Positions 48,801 through 57,260 of a stretch of DNA of 64,000 nucleotides are shown here, one piece after another. A program made the translations under genes and the position numbers. Position 1 is the stretch's first letter, and each line of letters starts with the position of its first letter. The DNA is from Chthonobacter rhizosphaerae. GTDB taxonomy: Bacteria; Pseudomonadota; Alphaproteobacteria; Rhizobiales; Pleomorphomonadaceae. The notes under the pieces are model-generated. The model made no database searches, was not told the origin of the DNA, and saw only the letters and a list, made by a program, of their open reading frames with translations. The DNA is taken from contig NZ_JACDIS010000002.1 of NCBI RefSeq assembly GCF_013839525.1, positions 372,001 through 436,000 on the forward strand, in the 5' to 3' direction.

Positions 48801-49122
48801 AGGCGAGGAGATGGGCCTCGTGGTTGCCGCTGAGGCAGACGCGCTTGAAGCCGGCGGGCGGCGGCGACAGCAGGTGGTCGATCACGCTCGCCGAATGGGG
48901 GCCGCGGTCCACGTAGTCGCCGAGATAGACCAGGATGCGCTGGCCGGCGTGGCCCTCCGCGTCCTCGACGATCAGGGCCTCCAGTTGCTGCAGTTCGGAC
49001 AGGCAGCCGTGCACGTCCCCGATCGCGTAGACCAGCGCGTCAAAGGGAAGAACCCGATGGCGGGGCGGCTGAGCCACGGCGGGCCGCCCGCTGGCAAAGA
49101 AGCGATCGAAGAGTCCAGCCAT
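45889..49122 (-). CDS. PPP-family phosphatase with ~800-aa Pro/Ala-rich, membrane-spanning tail
   Basis: A 1077-aa protein. Residues 1-250 are a metal-dependent PPP phosphatase like bacterial PrpE/ApaH types: GDVHG at 35-39, GDYVDRG at 68-74, GNHE at 99-102, HAGI near 196 and HGHTP near 238. Residues about 260-690 are low-complexity, rich in Ala, Pro, Glu and Arg. One strong transmembrane helix (LLTGVAAVVLLVGGAVAAGY) lies near 697-720, and about 350 more disordered residues follow, ending in CWMPPPESDPYADDGW. The predicted topology is a cytoplasmic phosphatase with a periplasmic tail. Related phosphatases are only about 220-260 aa. Confidence 0.85.
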   Translation of the reverse strand: MAGLFDRFFASGRPAVAQPPRHRVLPFDALVYAIGDVHGCLSELQQLEALIVEDAEGHAGQRILVYLGDYVDRGPHSASVIDHLLSPPPAGFKRVCLSGNHEAHLLAFLRNPRDADLWLGVGGLETLTSYGVMVPPRLTTPAARQALASNFSVMLPKAHVDFMSELPHMAMLGNHVFVHAGIRPGVPLEAQAPMDLMLIGSEFLNFDGDLGITVVHGHTPVASPMKTRNRIAVDTGAYGTGKLSAVRLFKGDTAFLSVDRNGPIRRPDVPAAELPGARTRSSRTRAAADPRPAGVAEVIPFANARPAAPPPQRVPEPAPVEPPQPVRPAGLVAEDQVAEPMPPVAEASSTASPPTEAPRAAEPASTSPLLGPDAAAVADAAPVPTARSDAPSAEPDSDGALVRPVPTRYRRWRIVAAPVRPVATTGKDTAEMPLAPPVEAPAVAETPAVAPVVPAPIPADHDLFVEPLAAPPAAPDIAPAAAAAAAAAVSPSGRQGVSVETLQAALERLERVRAGAAPADRAASADRAAPMDRAAPMDREAVSVRPAEPAPHNPVVETPVVPPAREPAVASARPAQPPRPPPTEEPGRAAFVAPTPRVPVSEPDPALGADWPLSVAEWANTPPRTRPAASPAKPSARPVATAATARAARTPQPGRIDRDRRVEPVLGGALGADGYGAVPRPAMPPEIAAPPAGRGRASALLTGVAAVVLLVGGAVAAGYAGLDLDRVGSFLGMPPSEPVAVADNADQSGDADRQPATDEPASAGDAPPVRVVTTDRPPVASPEAETAALQDPDEAAEGATGALDQNAGVPDDSADLPVGGDRIGGLKPALAPESPAGAPARPEPSSDGDVAALTPPTGTGDPAAQPGATEAPGESAAETAEPATTPDTRTGPRPWTERIGLAGRRPGEPEPEPAQPAETASTDPAAAPEAAAGPDPIIMGGPLPVARPRIEPARSAPPPAIAAPATETRDRLVNRPRRQVAEPARQAPREDPYRYLENGFVSPDERFGPPEPPMDAYSPQGGPRDLRDYVDTEPPPEPGARQFGRELRPCAIAGPAEPCWMPPPESDPYADDGWGLN

Positions 49123-49401
49123 AAAGAGTCACCGTTGCGAGGGCGGCAACACCGCCACGGGCAGGCCCAAAATGAGACAGGCCACACCCTATAAAACCGC
49201 ATGCATAAGGCAAGGGAAATGGGGTCGTTTTATGAATTCGTTAACGATCTCGCGCGCGGGGCGGCGCGCCGCTTCGACGCCCTCCCAAACGGAAGCGTCG
49301 GCCGTGCCGTTTCGGAACAGATCCCCGGCGACTGATCCGAACTGAGAAACAAGGGGCTGGGCGAAGGTCTTCAGATGTCGCGCGAGGTGGAAGCCCAGCC
49401 G

Positions 49402-50445
49402 TCAGGTTTGCCGGAGCGAAGTGGACGTTCCCCATGTGTCGGACACCACATAGCCTTCCGGATAGGGGTCGGTCGGGTCCAGGAGATAGGTGTGGCTGCC
49501 CGTAATCCAGGCGCGACCGGTGATTTCCGGCACGATGGCGGGCCGTCCGCCGCACGTGGTCTCGGCGAGGATTCGGCCGTCGAACCGCGACCCGATGATG
49601 GACGTGTGCGAAAACCGGTCGCCGACCGCGAGGAGGCCGCGGGCGTGGAGCACCGCCAGCCGGGCCGACAGACCGGTTCCGGTGGGGCTGCGGTCGGAGC
49701 GGCCGGGCGACACGATGCAGGTGTTGCGGGCGGCTTCGTCGGGGCCGGTGAACGGGGTGTTGAACTGGACGATGGAGACGCCGCCGATCTCCGGATTCTC
49801 CGGATGGACCGCCTCGATCTGGGCGCGGGCGGCGGCACGGACCTTCTCGCCGAGGACGGCGAGGTCGCGGGCCTCGTGCGGGGCGATCTCGACGCCGAGC
49901 CGGGTGGCGTCGACGAGGGCGTAGATCATGCCGCCGTAGGCGACGTCGACCGGAATGGTGCCGACGCCCTCCACCTCCAGCGGCGCGTCGAGGTGAAGGG
50001 CGAAGGACGGCACGTTGGCGAGCGTGACGGACAGGACCTTGCCGCGCTCGCACCGCGCGGTGACGTCCACCGGGCCGGCCGGCATGTCGAGCCGGAGGCG
50101 GGTGACCGGCTCGGTCATGGGGACGAGCCCGGTCTCCAGGAGCACGGTGGTGACGCAGATGGTGTTGGAGCCCGACATGGGCGGGTATTCCGTCGGCTCC
50201 ATGATGATGGCGCCGGCGACGCAGTCGGGCCGCCTGGGCGGGACGATCAGGTTCACGTGCCGGGCGACGCTGCCGCGCGGCTCGCAGATGAGGAAGCGGC
50301 GGATGTGGTCGAAGTCGCGCTCGAACGCCTTCATCTGGGCGAAGACCGTGTCGCCGGGCGGCGGCAGGACGCCGCCGACGATCACGTCGCCGATCTCGCC
50401 CTCGGCGTGACAGCCGATCACCTGGATCGCGCGGGAACTCTGCAT
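49402..50445 (-). CDS. proline racemase superfamily protein (Ser/Thr variant)
   Basis: A 347-aa enzyme of the proline racemase / 4-hydroxyproline 2-epimerase / 3-hydroxyproline dehydratase superfamily, close to full length. Both active-site cysteines are replaced: the first is Ser91 in PMSGSNT and the second is Thr255 in SPTGTG. In characterised trans-3-hydroxy-L-proline dehydratases the second residue is Thr, whereas racemases have Cys at both sites. Dehydratase-like chemistry is therefore more likely than racemisation. No hydroxyproline catabolic genes lie beside it. The region 49123-49401 holds no gene. Confidence 0.88.
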   Translation of the reverse strand: MQSSRAIQVIGCHAEGEIGDVIVGGVLPPPGDTVFAQMKAFERDFDHIRRFLICEPRGSVARHVNLIVPPRRPDCVAGAIIMEPTEYPPMSGSNTICVTTVLLETGLVPMTEPVTRLRLDMPAGPVDVTARCERGKVLSVTLANVPSFALHLDAPLEVEGVGTIPVDVAYGGMIYALVDATRLGVEIAPHEARDLAVLGEKVRAAARAQIEAVHPENPEIGGVSIVQFNTPFTGPDEAARNTCIVSPGRSDRSPTGTGLSARLAVLHARGLLAVGDRFSHTSIIGSRFDGRILAETTCGGRPAIVPEITGRAWITGSHTYLLDPTDPYPEGYVVSDTWGTSTSLRQT

Positions 50446-50622
50446 GGCGTCGGGCCTTTCATGATCGTGATCCGGCGGCCGGTGTGCGGGCGGGGCCGGA
50501 CCCGGCGGCGGGCCTCGCGGGACGGGGCGAGTCGCAGGCTTGAATGGACAGGATACGAAATCTGCCACAAACAGGAGAGACGCTTCGGAGACGGGGCGCG
50601 CCAGAGACCGAGGTCGACGTAC

Positions 50623-50856
50623 GTGGCCGACAAGAAGACGCCTTCCGGACCAATCGACAGGGTCAAGACGGGACCCGGCGCGGGACCGGCCAAGAGCGCC
50701 GGCACGACGGATCTCGCCAGGAGCGCCGGCCCGGCGGACCCGGCCGCCGCGGAGCGCGAAGCCGCCGAGCGCAAGCGCGGACGGGCGGGCTTCATCACCT
50801 CCATCGCGGTCACGGCGCTCGCCATCGGGGCGCTCATCTGGCGGCTGGGCAGCTGA
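50623..50856 (+). CDS. small single-pass membrane protein of unknown function
   Basis: A 77-aa protein starting with GTG at 50623 (GAGG about nine bases upstream). It has a charged, Ala/Pro-rich N-terminus and one C-terminal transmembrane helix (FITSIAVTALAIGALIWRL). It is not similar to anything I recognise and is supported mainly by codon pattern and the tidy C-terminal anchor. Confidence 0.55.
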   Translation: MADKKTPSGPIDRVKTGPGAGPAKSAGTTDLARSAGPADPAAAEREAAERKRGRAGFITSIAVTALAIGALIWRLGS

Positions 50857-50959
50857 CGGACACCCGTATTCGCCGGCGCGCGAACATCGCGGGGGATCGC
50901 GGGTTCGGTCGGGGACGCCGCGAGCCGTGACCTCGGCCGCGGCCATGCCGGAGGCCGCC

Positions 50960-52207
50960 ATGTCGACCATACCCGAAGATCGCACGCTCGACGCCACGCT
51001 GGCCCTGATGCGGGAGGGATATCGGTTCATTCCGGAGCGGTGCCGGCGGCTGAAGTCCGACATCTTCCGCACCCGCCTGATGCTGCGCCCGGTGATCTGC
51101 ATGCAGGGGGCCGAGGCGGCCGAGATGTTCTATGGCGGCGGCCACTTCACCAGGAAGGGCGCCATGCCGCAGACGACCCTCCGCCTTCTCCAGGACAAGG
51201 GCAGCGTCCAGACCCTGGACGGCGCGGCGCACCGGGTGCGCAAGGCCATGTTCCTGTCGATGCTGTCGCCGGACCGGGTCGAGGATCTCGCCGAGCTCAT
51301 GGAGTCGGAGTGGCGCGCCCGCCTGCCGGACTGGGAGCTGGCCGACCGGGTGGTGCTGCTCGACGCGGTGCGGCCGGTGCTGACGGCGGCCGTCTGCCGG
51401 TGGGCGGGCGTGCCGCTCGGGCTCGGCGAGATCGAGCGGCGGACGCGCGACATCGTGGACATGATCTCCAAGGCCGGGTCGGTGGGGCCTCAGGTGGTGC
51501 CGGCGCTCCTGCGCCGACGGCGGACGGAGCGCTGGGCGCGCGAGCGGGTCCAGGAGCTGCGCGACGGCACTGCGGCGGCGCCGGAGCACGCGGCGGCGCG
51601 GATCATCGCGGACCACCGGGAGGATGGGCGGCCGCTGGACTTGGAGGTGGCGGCGGTGGAGCTGATCAACATCCTCCGCCCGACCGTGGCGGTGGACAGG
51701 TACATCGTCTTCGCCGCCCTCGCGCTGCACCACCATCCGGAGATCCGCACGGCGCTCGGCGACGGGGACGACGCGGCGCTCACCGCCTTCGTCCAGGAGG
51801 TGCGGCGGACGGCGCCCTTCTTCCCCTTCATCGGCGGACGGGCGCTCGAGGCCTTCACCTGGCGGGGACACGCCTTCAAGCCGGGCGACTGGGTGCTTCT
51901 CGACCTCTACGGCACCGACCACGACCCGCGCCTCTGGCCCGACCCGGAGCGGTTCCGGGCCGACCGTTTCCTCGCCCGCAGGCCCAGCCCCTACGACCTG
52001 ATCCCGCAGGGCGCCGGCGCCCACGGGACGGATCACCGCTGCCCCGGCGAGTGGATCACCATCGCGCTGATGAAGCGGGCGGTGCGGCTTCTCCTGGGGG
52101 CGATGACCTACGACGTGCCGGCCCAGGACCTTTCCGTGGACCTGAAGACCATTCCCGCCCAGCCGGCGAGCGGCTTCGTGCTCTCCACCGTGCGGGCGCG
52201 GCGTTGA
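50960..52207 (+). CDS. CYP152-family cytochrome P450 (fatty-acid peroxygenase)
   Basis: A 415-aa P450 of the H2O2-using class. The haem-ligand Cys361 lies in HRCPGEW. The Arg240-Pro241 pair in ILRPTVAV matches Arg242-Pro243 of P450 BS-beta, where the Arg binds the fatty-acid carboxylate and replaces the usual acid-alcohol pair. PQGAGAHGTDHRCPGE is the family signature. Such enzymes hydroxylate fatty acids at the alpha or beta carbon, or decarboxylate them, without a reductase, and no redox partner gene is nearby. ATG 50960 follows GGAGG by five bases. Confidence 0.92.
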   Translation: MSTIPEDRTLDATLALMREGYRFIPERCRRLKSDIFRTRLMLRPVICMQGAEAAEMFYGGGHFTRKGAMPQTTLRLLQDKGSVQTLDGAAHRVRKAMFLSMLSPDRVEDLAELMESEWRARLPDWELADRVVLLDAVRPVLTAAVCRWAGVPLGLGEIERRTRDIVDMISKAGSVGPQVVPALLRRRRTERWARERVQELRDGTAAAPEHAAARIIADHREDGRPLDLEVAAVELINILRPTVAVDRYIVFAALALHHHPEIRTALGDGDDAALTAFVQEVRRTAPFFPFIGGRALEAFTWRGHAFKPGDWVLLDLYGTDHDPRLWPDPERFRADRFLARRPSPYDLIPQGAGAHGTDHRCPGEWITIALMKRAVRLLLGAMTYDVPAQDLSVDLKTIPAQPASGFVLSTVRARR

Positions 52208-52322
52208 CGCGAGGGTTTCGGACCCGGCCGGGGAACAGCGCCGAGTCGCGGCCGTTGGGTTGACTGTCGGCGTTCCGGACGCCGGCGCGTCCCACCTTTT
52301 CGGACCCAGCAGGATGACCGCC

Positions 52323-53117
52323 ATGACACAGTCCCCCCGCCCGCTCGCTCTCGTCACGGGCGCCTCAACGGGCATCGGCCTGGAGCTCGCCCGACACTCG
52401 GCGAGCCAAGGCTTCGACCTGGTGATCGTCGCCGACGAACCGGCCATCCGGACCGCCGCGAACAGCCTTCGCGCGGACGGCGGCATGGTGGAGGCCGTTG
52501 AGGCCGACCTCTCGACCACCGAGGGCGTCGACCGGTTGCTCGACAAGGTCCGTGAGATCGGCCGGCCCGTGGACGTGCTGATGGCGAACGCCGGCCGGGG
52601 TCTCGGCGGCGACTTCCTCGACCAGTCGTTCGAGGACATCATGAAGGTGGTCAACACCAACATCACCGGCACGCTCTACCTCATCCAGGAGGTGGCCCGG
52701 ACCATGCGGGTGCGCGGCGAGGGCCGCATCCTGATCACCGGGTCGGTCGCGGGCTTCCTGCCGGGGACCTATCAGGCGGTCTACAACGGCACCAAGGCCT
52801 TCCTGGACAATTTCGCCTTCGCGCTCCGGCACGAACTGGACGACGAGGGCGTGACCGTCACCTGCCTGATGCCGGGGCCGACGGAGACGGAGTTCTTCGC
52901 CCGCGCCGACATGCTGGACACCCGGGTCGGCCAGTCTAAGAAGGACGATCCGGCCATGGTGGCGCGGGTCGGCTTCGACGCCATGATGCGCGGCGACGGC
53001 GACGTGGTGAGCGGCTGGTCGAACAAGATCCAGACGACGCTCGCCAACGTGGTGCCGGCCGGCATGATGGCGAAGGTGCACGAGCGCATGGCCGAGCCGG
53101 GCTCCGGCAAGGCCTGA
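52323..53117 (+). CDS. short-chain dehydrogenase/reductase
   Basis: A 264-aa classical SDR. TGASTGIG is near residues 12-19, NAGRG near 89, and the catalytic Ser (ITGSVAGF) and YNGTKAF Tyr-Lys pair near 141-160. MPGPTETEFF follows the active site, a pattern of the DltE/YdfG-like group. ATG 52323 is preferred over 52314 because of ribosome-site spacing. It lies 116 bases after the P450 gene and may share its transcript; a fatty-acyl or hydroxy-acid substrate is inferred only from that. Confidence 0.85.
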   Translation: MTQSPRPLALVTGASTGIGLELARHSASQGFDLVIVADEPAIRTAANSLRADGGMVEAVEADLSTTEGVDRLLDKVREIGRPVDVLMANAGRGLGGDFLDQSFEDIMKVVNTNITGTLYLIQEVARTMRVRGEGRILITGSVAGFLPGTYQAVYNGTKAFLDNFAFALRHELDDEGVTVTCLMPGPTETEFFARADMLDTRVGQSKKDDPAMVARVGFDAMMRGDGDVVSGWSNKIQTTLANVVPAGMMAKVHERMAEPGSGKA

Positions 53118-53162
53118 CCGGCAATCGCGGACGGGGGCGGCGAACCCGCCCCCTCCCCTTCG

Positions 53163-53999
53163 TCAGCGCTCGCGCCGGTAGAGCATCATGGTCACCGGGC
53201 CGAAGACGGCGGTGACGACCACGGGCGCGATCAGCGCCGCCATGACGGGGCCGGCGGCGGGCGCGCCGTCCAGGATGGCGCGCGCGGCGGTGACGAGCAG
53301 CGCCACCGGGTTGTAGGCCACGATGGTCTGGAGCCAGGGCGGCATCGTCGCCGGATCCACGAACACGTTCGACGCGAAGGTGAGCGGCATCAGGACCATC
53401 CAGCCGAGGGTCATCACGGTGGACGGCGTCCGCACCAGAAGCGCAAGGGTGGTGAACACCCAGCTGAGGCCGGCGGCGAAGAGGTCGAGCAGCAGGATGA
53501 CCGCCACGATGCCGACGATGCCGGCCTCGGCCCGGTAGCCCATCGCGAAGCCGATCAGGAACACGATGACCGAGGACACCGTGTAGCGGATGACGTCGCC
53601 CGCCATGGTGCCGAGCACAGGCGACAACGACCAGACAGGCAGGGAGCGGAAGCGGTCGTAGATGCCCTTGCTGATGTCGGTGTTGAGGGTGAGGCCGCTG
53701 TAGACCGAAGTGAACACCACGGACTGGACCAGGATGCCCGGCAGCAGGAACTGCAGGTAGGCGTCCGTCGATCCGGCGAGCGCGCCGCCGAAGAGGTAGG
53801 TGAACAGCACCGTGAACATGATGGGCGTCACCACCACGTCGAACAGCTGCTCCGGCATGTGCTTGATCTTGAGGAGCGCGCGCCACGCGAAGGTGAGCAC
53901 GGCCGTGACGACGCCGGCCGGCTTCGGTTGCGGCCGGGGGGACAGCGCCTCCCGGATGGCGGCGTCCACGTCGCGAACGGGCGGGGTGTCTGCGCTCAT
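53163..53999 (-). CDS. ABC-2 type permease, DrrB-like exporter subunit
   Basis: A 278-aa inner-membrane protein with six predicted helices. [20 protein letters not shown] and the later [17 protein letters not shown], then [13 protein letters not shown], are typical of DrrB / daunorubicin-resistance permeases. Its ATG overlaps the ATPase stop by four bases. The pair should export a hydrophobic drug, lipid or polysaccharide precursor. Confidence 0.9.
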   Translation of the reverse strand: MSADTPPVRDVDAAIREALSPRPQPKPAGVVTAVLTFAWRALLKIKHMPEQLFDVVVTPIMFTVLFTYLFGGALAGSTDAYLQFLLPGILVQSVVFTSVYSGLTLNTDISKGIYDRFRSLPVWSLSPVLGTMAGDVIRYTVSSVIVFLIGFAMGYRAEAGIVGIVAVILLLDLFAAGLSWVFTTLALLVRTPSTVMTLGWMVLMPLTFASNVFVDPATMPPWLQTIVAYNPVALLVTAARAILDGAPAAGPVMAALIAPVVVTAVFGPVTMMLYRRER

Positions 54000-54976
54000 C
54001 CACGACCCTCCCCATTGTCGGCTGCGGTCTCGGCCGGGTGCCCGGTGAGGGCGAAGAAGACCTCGTCGAGGCTCGGCTGCCCGAGCGAGAAATCCGACAG
54101 CCGGAAACCCGACGACGCGAGCGCCGCCACGGCCGAGGCGGCCCGGGCCGGATCGGACAGCTGGGCGGTGAGCCCGGCCGGATCGTCGGCCGCGTGCACC
54201 GGCTCGCCGAGGTGGCCGGCGAGGAAGCGGAGCGCCGCCGGCCGGACCAGCGGGTCGGCGAGGCGGACATGGAGGACACCCCGGCCCACGGAGGCCTTCA
54301 GCTCGGCGCTGGTGCCCTCGGCGATGACGCGGCCGTGGTCGATCACCGCGATCCGCTCGCACAGCTGGTCCGCCTCCTCCAGGTATTGGGTGGTGAGGAG
54401 GACGGTGGCGCCGCCGTCGACGAGGAGGCGGACGATGTCCCACACCCGGCCCCGGCTCCTCGGATCGAGGCCGGTGGTCGGCTCGTCGAGGAACAGAAGG
54501 TCGGGCGTGGAGATGAGGCTGGCGGCGATGTCGAGCCGCCGGCGCATGCCGCCCGAATAAGTGCGCACCTGCCGGCCCGCCGCGTCGGCGAGGTCGAAGG
54601 CGGCGAGGAGTTCGTCGGCCCGGGCGCGGGCGGCGCGACCGGCGAAGCCGAGAAGCCGGGCGAGAAGGACGAGGTTCTCCCGGCCGGTCAGGTCCTCGTC
54701 CACCGAGGCGAACTGCCCGGTCAGGCTGACGCGCCGCCGCACCAGATGGGGCTCGGCCGTCACGTCGTGGCCGAGCACGCGCGCGGTGCCGGCCGACGGC
54801 CTCAGGAGGGTGGCGAGCAGGCGCACGGTCGTGGTCTTGCCCGCCCCGTTCGGGCCGAGCAGGCCGAAGATGCTGCCGCGGCGGATGTGCAGGTCGACGC
54901 CGTCGACCGCGCGCTTGTCGCCGAACGTCTTGGTGAGGCCGTGCGTCTCCACGGCCGGACTGGATGGTGTCGTCAT
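53996..54976 (-). CDS. ABC exporter ATP-binding protein, DrrA-like
   Basis: A 326-aa ATPase. Walker [10 protein letters not shown] is near residues 42-50, the signature [10 protein letters not shown] near 143-152 and Walker B LLFLDEP near 165. QYLEEADQL carries the switch residue, with Gln replacing the usual His region ([12 protein letters not shown] is the normal DrrA form). The C-terminal extension (about 230-326) is the DrrA-specific regulatory domain. ATG 54976 follows a weak ribosome site. The gap 54977-55219 shows no gene. Confidence 0.92.
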   Translation of the reverse strand: MTTPSSPAVETHGLTKTFGDKRAVDGVDLHIRRGSIFGLLGPNGAGKTTTVRLLATLLRPSAGTARVLGHDVTAEPHLVRRRVSLTGQFASVDEDLTGRENLVLLARLLGFAGRAARARADELLAAFDLADAAGRQVRTYSGGMRRRLDIAASLISTPDLLFLDEPTTGLDPRSRGRVWDIVRLLVDGGATVLLTTQYLEEADQLCERIAVIDHGRVIAEGTSAELKASVGRGVLHVRLADPLVRPAALRFLAGHLGEPVHAADDPAGLTAQLSDPARAASAVAALASSGFRLSDFSLGQPSLDEVFFALTGHPAETAADNGEGRG

Positions 54977-55219
54977 GACGGGCGCCTCCGGTCGGGGGCG
55001 CACGATGGCCGATGGGCGGCGCCGGGGCAAGGGGGCGCGGGCTCGCCGGCGGGGACCTCGCCGGCTCCCTATGGAGTGCCGGCGAGGTCGTCCTCGGGAC
55101 CGGGCCGAAGCGCCCGGCATGGCAGGAACGAATGATCGAAAGGGCTTGAGCGAAAAGGGCTACGTGCTGCGGGCGGGCTTGGCCGCCGGACGGGACCGGC
55201 GGCGTGTCCGTCTCAGGCG

Positions 55220-55546
55220 TTATTGTACCGTGACATGCACCATCTGGCTGAGAAGCGCCGGATGGTGGTCGAACCGCTGGTCACCCACGATGACGAGCGG
55301 GTTGGGCCGCTCGTTGTGGATGAGGCTCTGCACGATGGGCAGGCCGGAGCGGCGTTGCTCGGGGCTGTAGAGGTCGTCATAGGTGAAGACGTCCACCACG
55401 GGCGCGATGCGCTTCACCTCGGCGAGCGACGCGGCGCTCGCCCCGAAGACGATGACGGCGGCCGCGAGCGGGCGGCGCTTGGTGGCGGTGTCGAGAGCAC
55501 CCAGGATGGCGTGCTGCGTTGACGAAGACAGACGGGACGTCGGCAT
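55220..55546 (-). CDS. conserved-looking protein of unknown function
   Basis: A 108-aa soluble protein. It has an Ala-rich segment (AAAVIVFGASAASLAEVKR) and a C-terminal half with VFTYDDLYSPEQRRSGLP, then PNPLVIVGDQRFDHHPALL. The mix of acidic and hydrophobic positions looks like a real alpha/beta fold. I do not recognise the family. It is the first of a run of short leftward genes up to 57087. Confidence 0.6.
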   Translation of the reverse strand: MPTSRLSSSTQHAILGALDTATKRRPLAAAVIVFGASAASLAEVKRIAPVVDVFTYDDLYSPEQRRSGLPIVQSLIHNERPNPLVIVGDQRFDHHPALLSQMVHVTVQ

Positions 55547-55668
55547 ATGCGCTTCCCTGCATTCCAGGCCCGCGTTCTGACGCAAGACGACGACGGGTTT
55601 GTGACGACTCGAACACGAATGCGTGCCGAGGAGAGGACGATTTCGTGATCCGGTTAACGGCTGTGGCG

Positions 55669-55902
55669 TCAGCGGTTCGGGACGCCGACGGGCCAGACGG
55701 GTGTCGGGGTCGGATCGGGATCGTCCTTCGGCCAGCGCCAGCAGATGGGGCGTCCGGCCAGGTCGCCCTGGACGAGGGTGAGGGCCGCGGCGCCGGGGCG
55801 GCGACGGGCTATGGCTCGGTAGGCGAGTGCGTCGCGGACCTCCACGTCGGCTCCGGCCGGCATGGTGGCCATGTCCATCCACAAATGGGGTGCAGCGGTC
55901 AT
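55669..55902 (-). CDS. small protein of unknown function
   Basis: A 77-aa protein (MTAAPHLWMDMATMPAGAD...) with GGGAGG six bases before the ATG. RDALAYRAIARRRPGAAALT and PICWRWPKDDPDPTPTP are notable, but no family is recognised. The good ribosome site and codon pattern support it more than homology does. Confidence 0.5.
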   Translation of the reverse strand: MTAAPHLWMDMATMPAGADVEVRDALAYRAIARRRPGAAALTLVQGDLAGRPICWRWPKDDPDPTPTPVWPVGVPNR

Positions 55903-56003
55903 TCCATTCCTCCCAGCGCGGCACCGGTTCGTCCGGTGCTCGTCCAGACGGCGAACCGCCCGCGGGCGATCCGCCAAGAGCAAAGGCGAGCCGCCGTCCG
56001 GGA

Positions 56004-56234
56004 TCAGCCGGGCGCGGCCGCGAGGCCGTCCGGGCCCGTCGGGGCCGGATCGGCGTCCATTTCGATGTCGGTGGGATCGGTGTCCGTTCCGAGCGCGACG
56101 TGCACGGCGGCCAGAAGCAGAACGACTGTTACGGACGCCGCAGTGGCGACGCCAAGCGACGTCGTCAGTTGCAGGCCCGCTCCGACCGCGGTGGCCACGC
56201 AACTGCCGAGGAGAATTTTCAGTTCGAACTGCAT
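56004..56234 (-). CDS. small two-helix membrane protein of unknown function
   Basis: A 76-aa protein with two hydrophobic segments (ILLGSCVATAVGAGLQLTT and AASVTVVLLLAAVHVALG) and an acidic, Pro-rich C-terminal tail. No family is recognised. It stands alone within the run of short genes. Confidence 0.5.
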   Translation of the reverse strand: MQFELKILLGSCVATAVGAGLQLTTSLGVATAASVTVVLLLAAVHVALGTDTDPTDIEMDADPAPTGPDGLAAAPG

Positions 56235-56398
56235 GTGGCCCCCGCCGTTAAGGTTTCCTTAACTGCTGTTTAGATTACGCGAATCAGCGGGAAGCTTCAC
56301 TAACCTGCATTTATTTCGGCCGGCGTTTTTATCGGACAAAAACCAAGGCCGCGTAGGGGTTTAGGCCTAGCTTCGGGTCCGGCCATGTCGGTGCTGCA

Positions 56399-56767
56399 TC
56401 AGTCCGCGATCGGCGCCGGACGGCAGGCGACGACGGTGAGAAGGGCCGGATTGGGCGGCAACGGGCGAGCCGGAATGGTGGCGACCGACTTGCCGTCGGC
56501 ATAGCCGGCGTCGATGCAGAATTGCCGCGCGCACTCGTTCGGCGTGTTGCCGCTGCAGTTGACGTTGAGGCCGGACACGATGACCGGCCGGTTGGCCATC
56601 TCGGTCAGGATCCGCTCCAGGCGGTCCATGCGGCCGGACTCGGCCGGTTCGCCGGCAGGCGCGGGCGGAGGCGGCGCGTCGGCCGGCTGCTGCTGGGCCA
56701 GGGCGGGCGAGAGAGCCAGCACGGCGGTGACGGCGAGAGGGGCGAAAAGGCGCAACAGCATGGACAT
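56399..56767 (-). CDS. small exported protein with paired cysteines
   Basis: A 122-aa protein with a signal peptide (LLRLFAPLAVTAVLALSPALA, cleavage near residue 25). A Pro/Ala linker and a helix (MDRLERILTEMANRP) follow. The C-terminal part has several cysteines (NCSGNTPNECARQFCIDAGY, later VVAC) likely to form disulfides in the periplasm. AGGAG precedes ATG 56767. The function is unknown. Confidence 0.65.
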   Translation of the reverse strand: MSMLLRLFAPLAVTAVLALSPALAQQQPADAPPPPAPAGEPAESGRMDRLERILTEMANRPVIVSGLNVNCSGNTPNECARQFCIDAGYADGKSVATIPARPLPPNPALLTVVACRPAPIAD

Positions 56768-56865
56768 CGATCTCCTGCGAGCCGGTCCGGCCGCAGCGTC
56801 AGACCCGGTGCCGGCGCGAACCCGTCGGCATTCTGCGTGTGCGGCGCGGGAAGATGCAACGGTTC

Positions 56866-57087
56866 CTATCGGTCCTTGCCGCCTTCCGACGGCGTGCCCT
56901 TGAGCAACTGCTCGGCGATCCGGCGTTCCTCCTCCGGGTCGATCTCCAGCGGCGGACCGCTGTCGTCGGGAATCCCCTCCCCGCTCTGGGCGATGGTCTC
57001 GTCGCGCGGACGATCGTTGGGGCCGGTGGTGATCTTCTCCGGCCGGCCGTCCTGGCGGTCGGAGCCGGTATCGGGTGAGCGGGCCAT
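56866..57087 (-). CDS. small, polar, probably disordered protein
   Basis: A 73-aa hydrophilic protein, rich in Asp, Glu, Gly and Pro, with one short helix (PEEERRIAEQLLKGTP). GAGGAGG stands five bases before the ATG, one of the strongest ribosome sites in the region. No family is recognised. Confidence 0.55.
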   Translation of the reverse strand: MARSPDTGSDRQDGRPEKITTGPNDRPRDETIAQSGEGIPDDSGPPLEIDPEEERRIAEQLLKGTPSEGGKDR

Positions 57088-57260
57088 GGTCGCCTCCTCG
57101 CGGGTCACGGTCGGGGACAAACCGCGCGACACGAGTGCCTGTTCCAGGCGCGAGGACATGACCGGACGTCGCCAAACCGGGCATAGTGTCGGTCAAGGCC
57201 GCGCCGAAGCGGCGAAACGGCGGCGACGCGGACCGCGCGCCGCTCACCCGGGAGAACCGC

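Noticed and set aside
45685-49194. A plus-strand open frame of nearly 1170 codons opposite the phosphatase gene
   Set aside because: The minus strand carries GDVHG, GDYVDRG and GNHE in order; the plus-strand product is Gly/Arg-rich with no domain and overlaps the clear terminator at 45787-45816.
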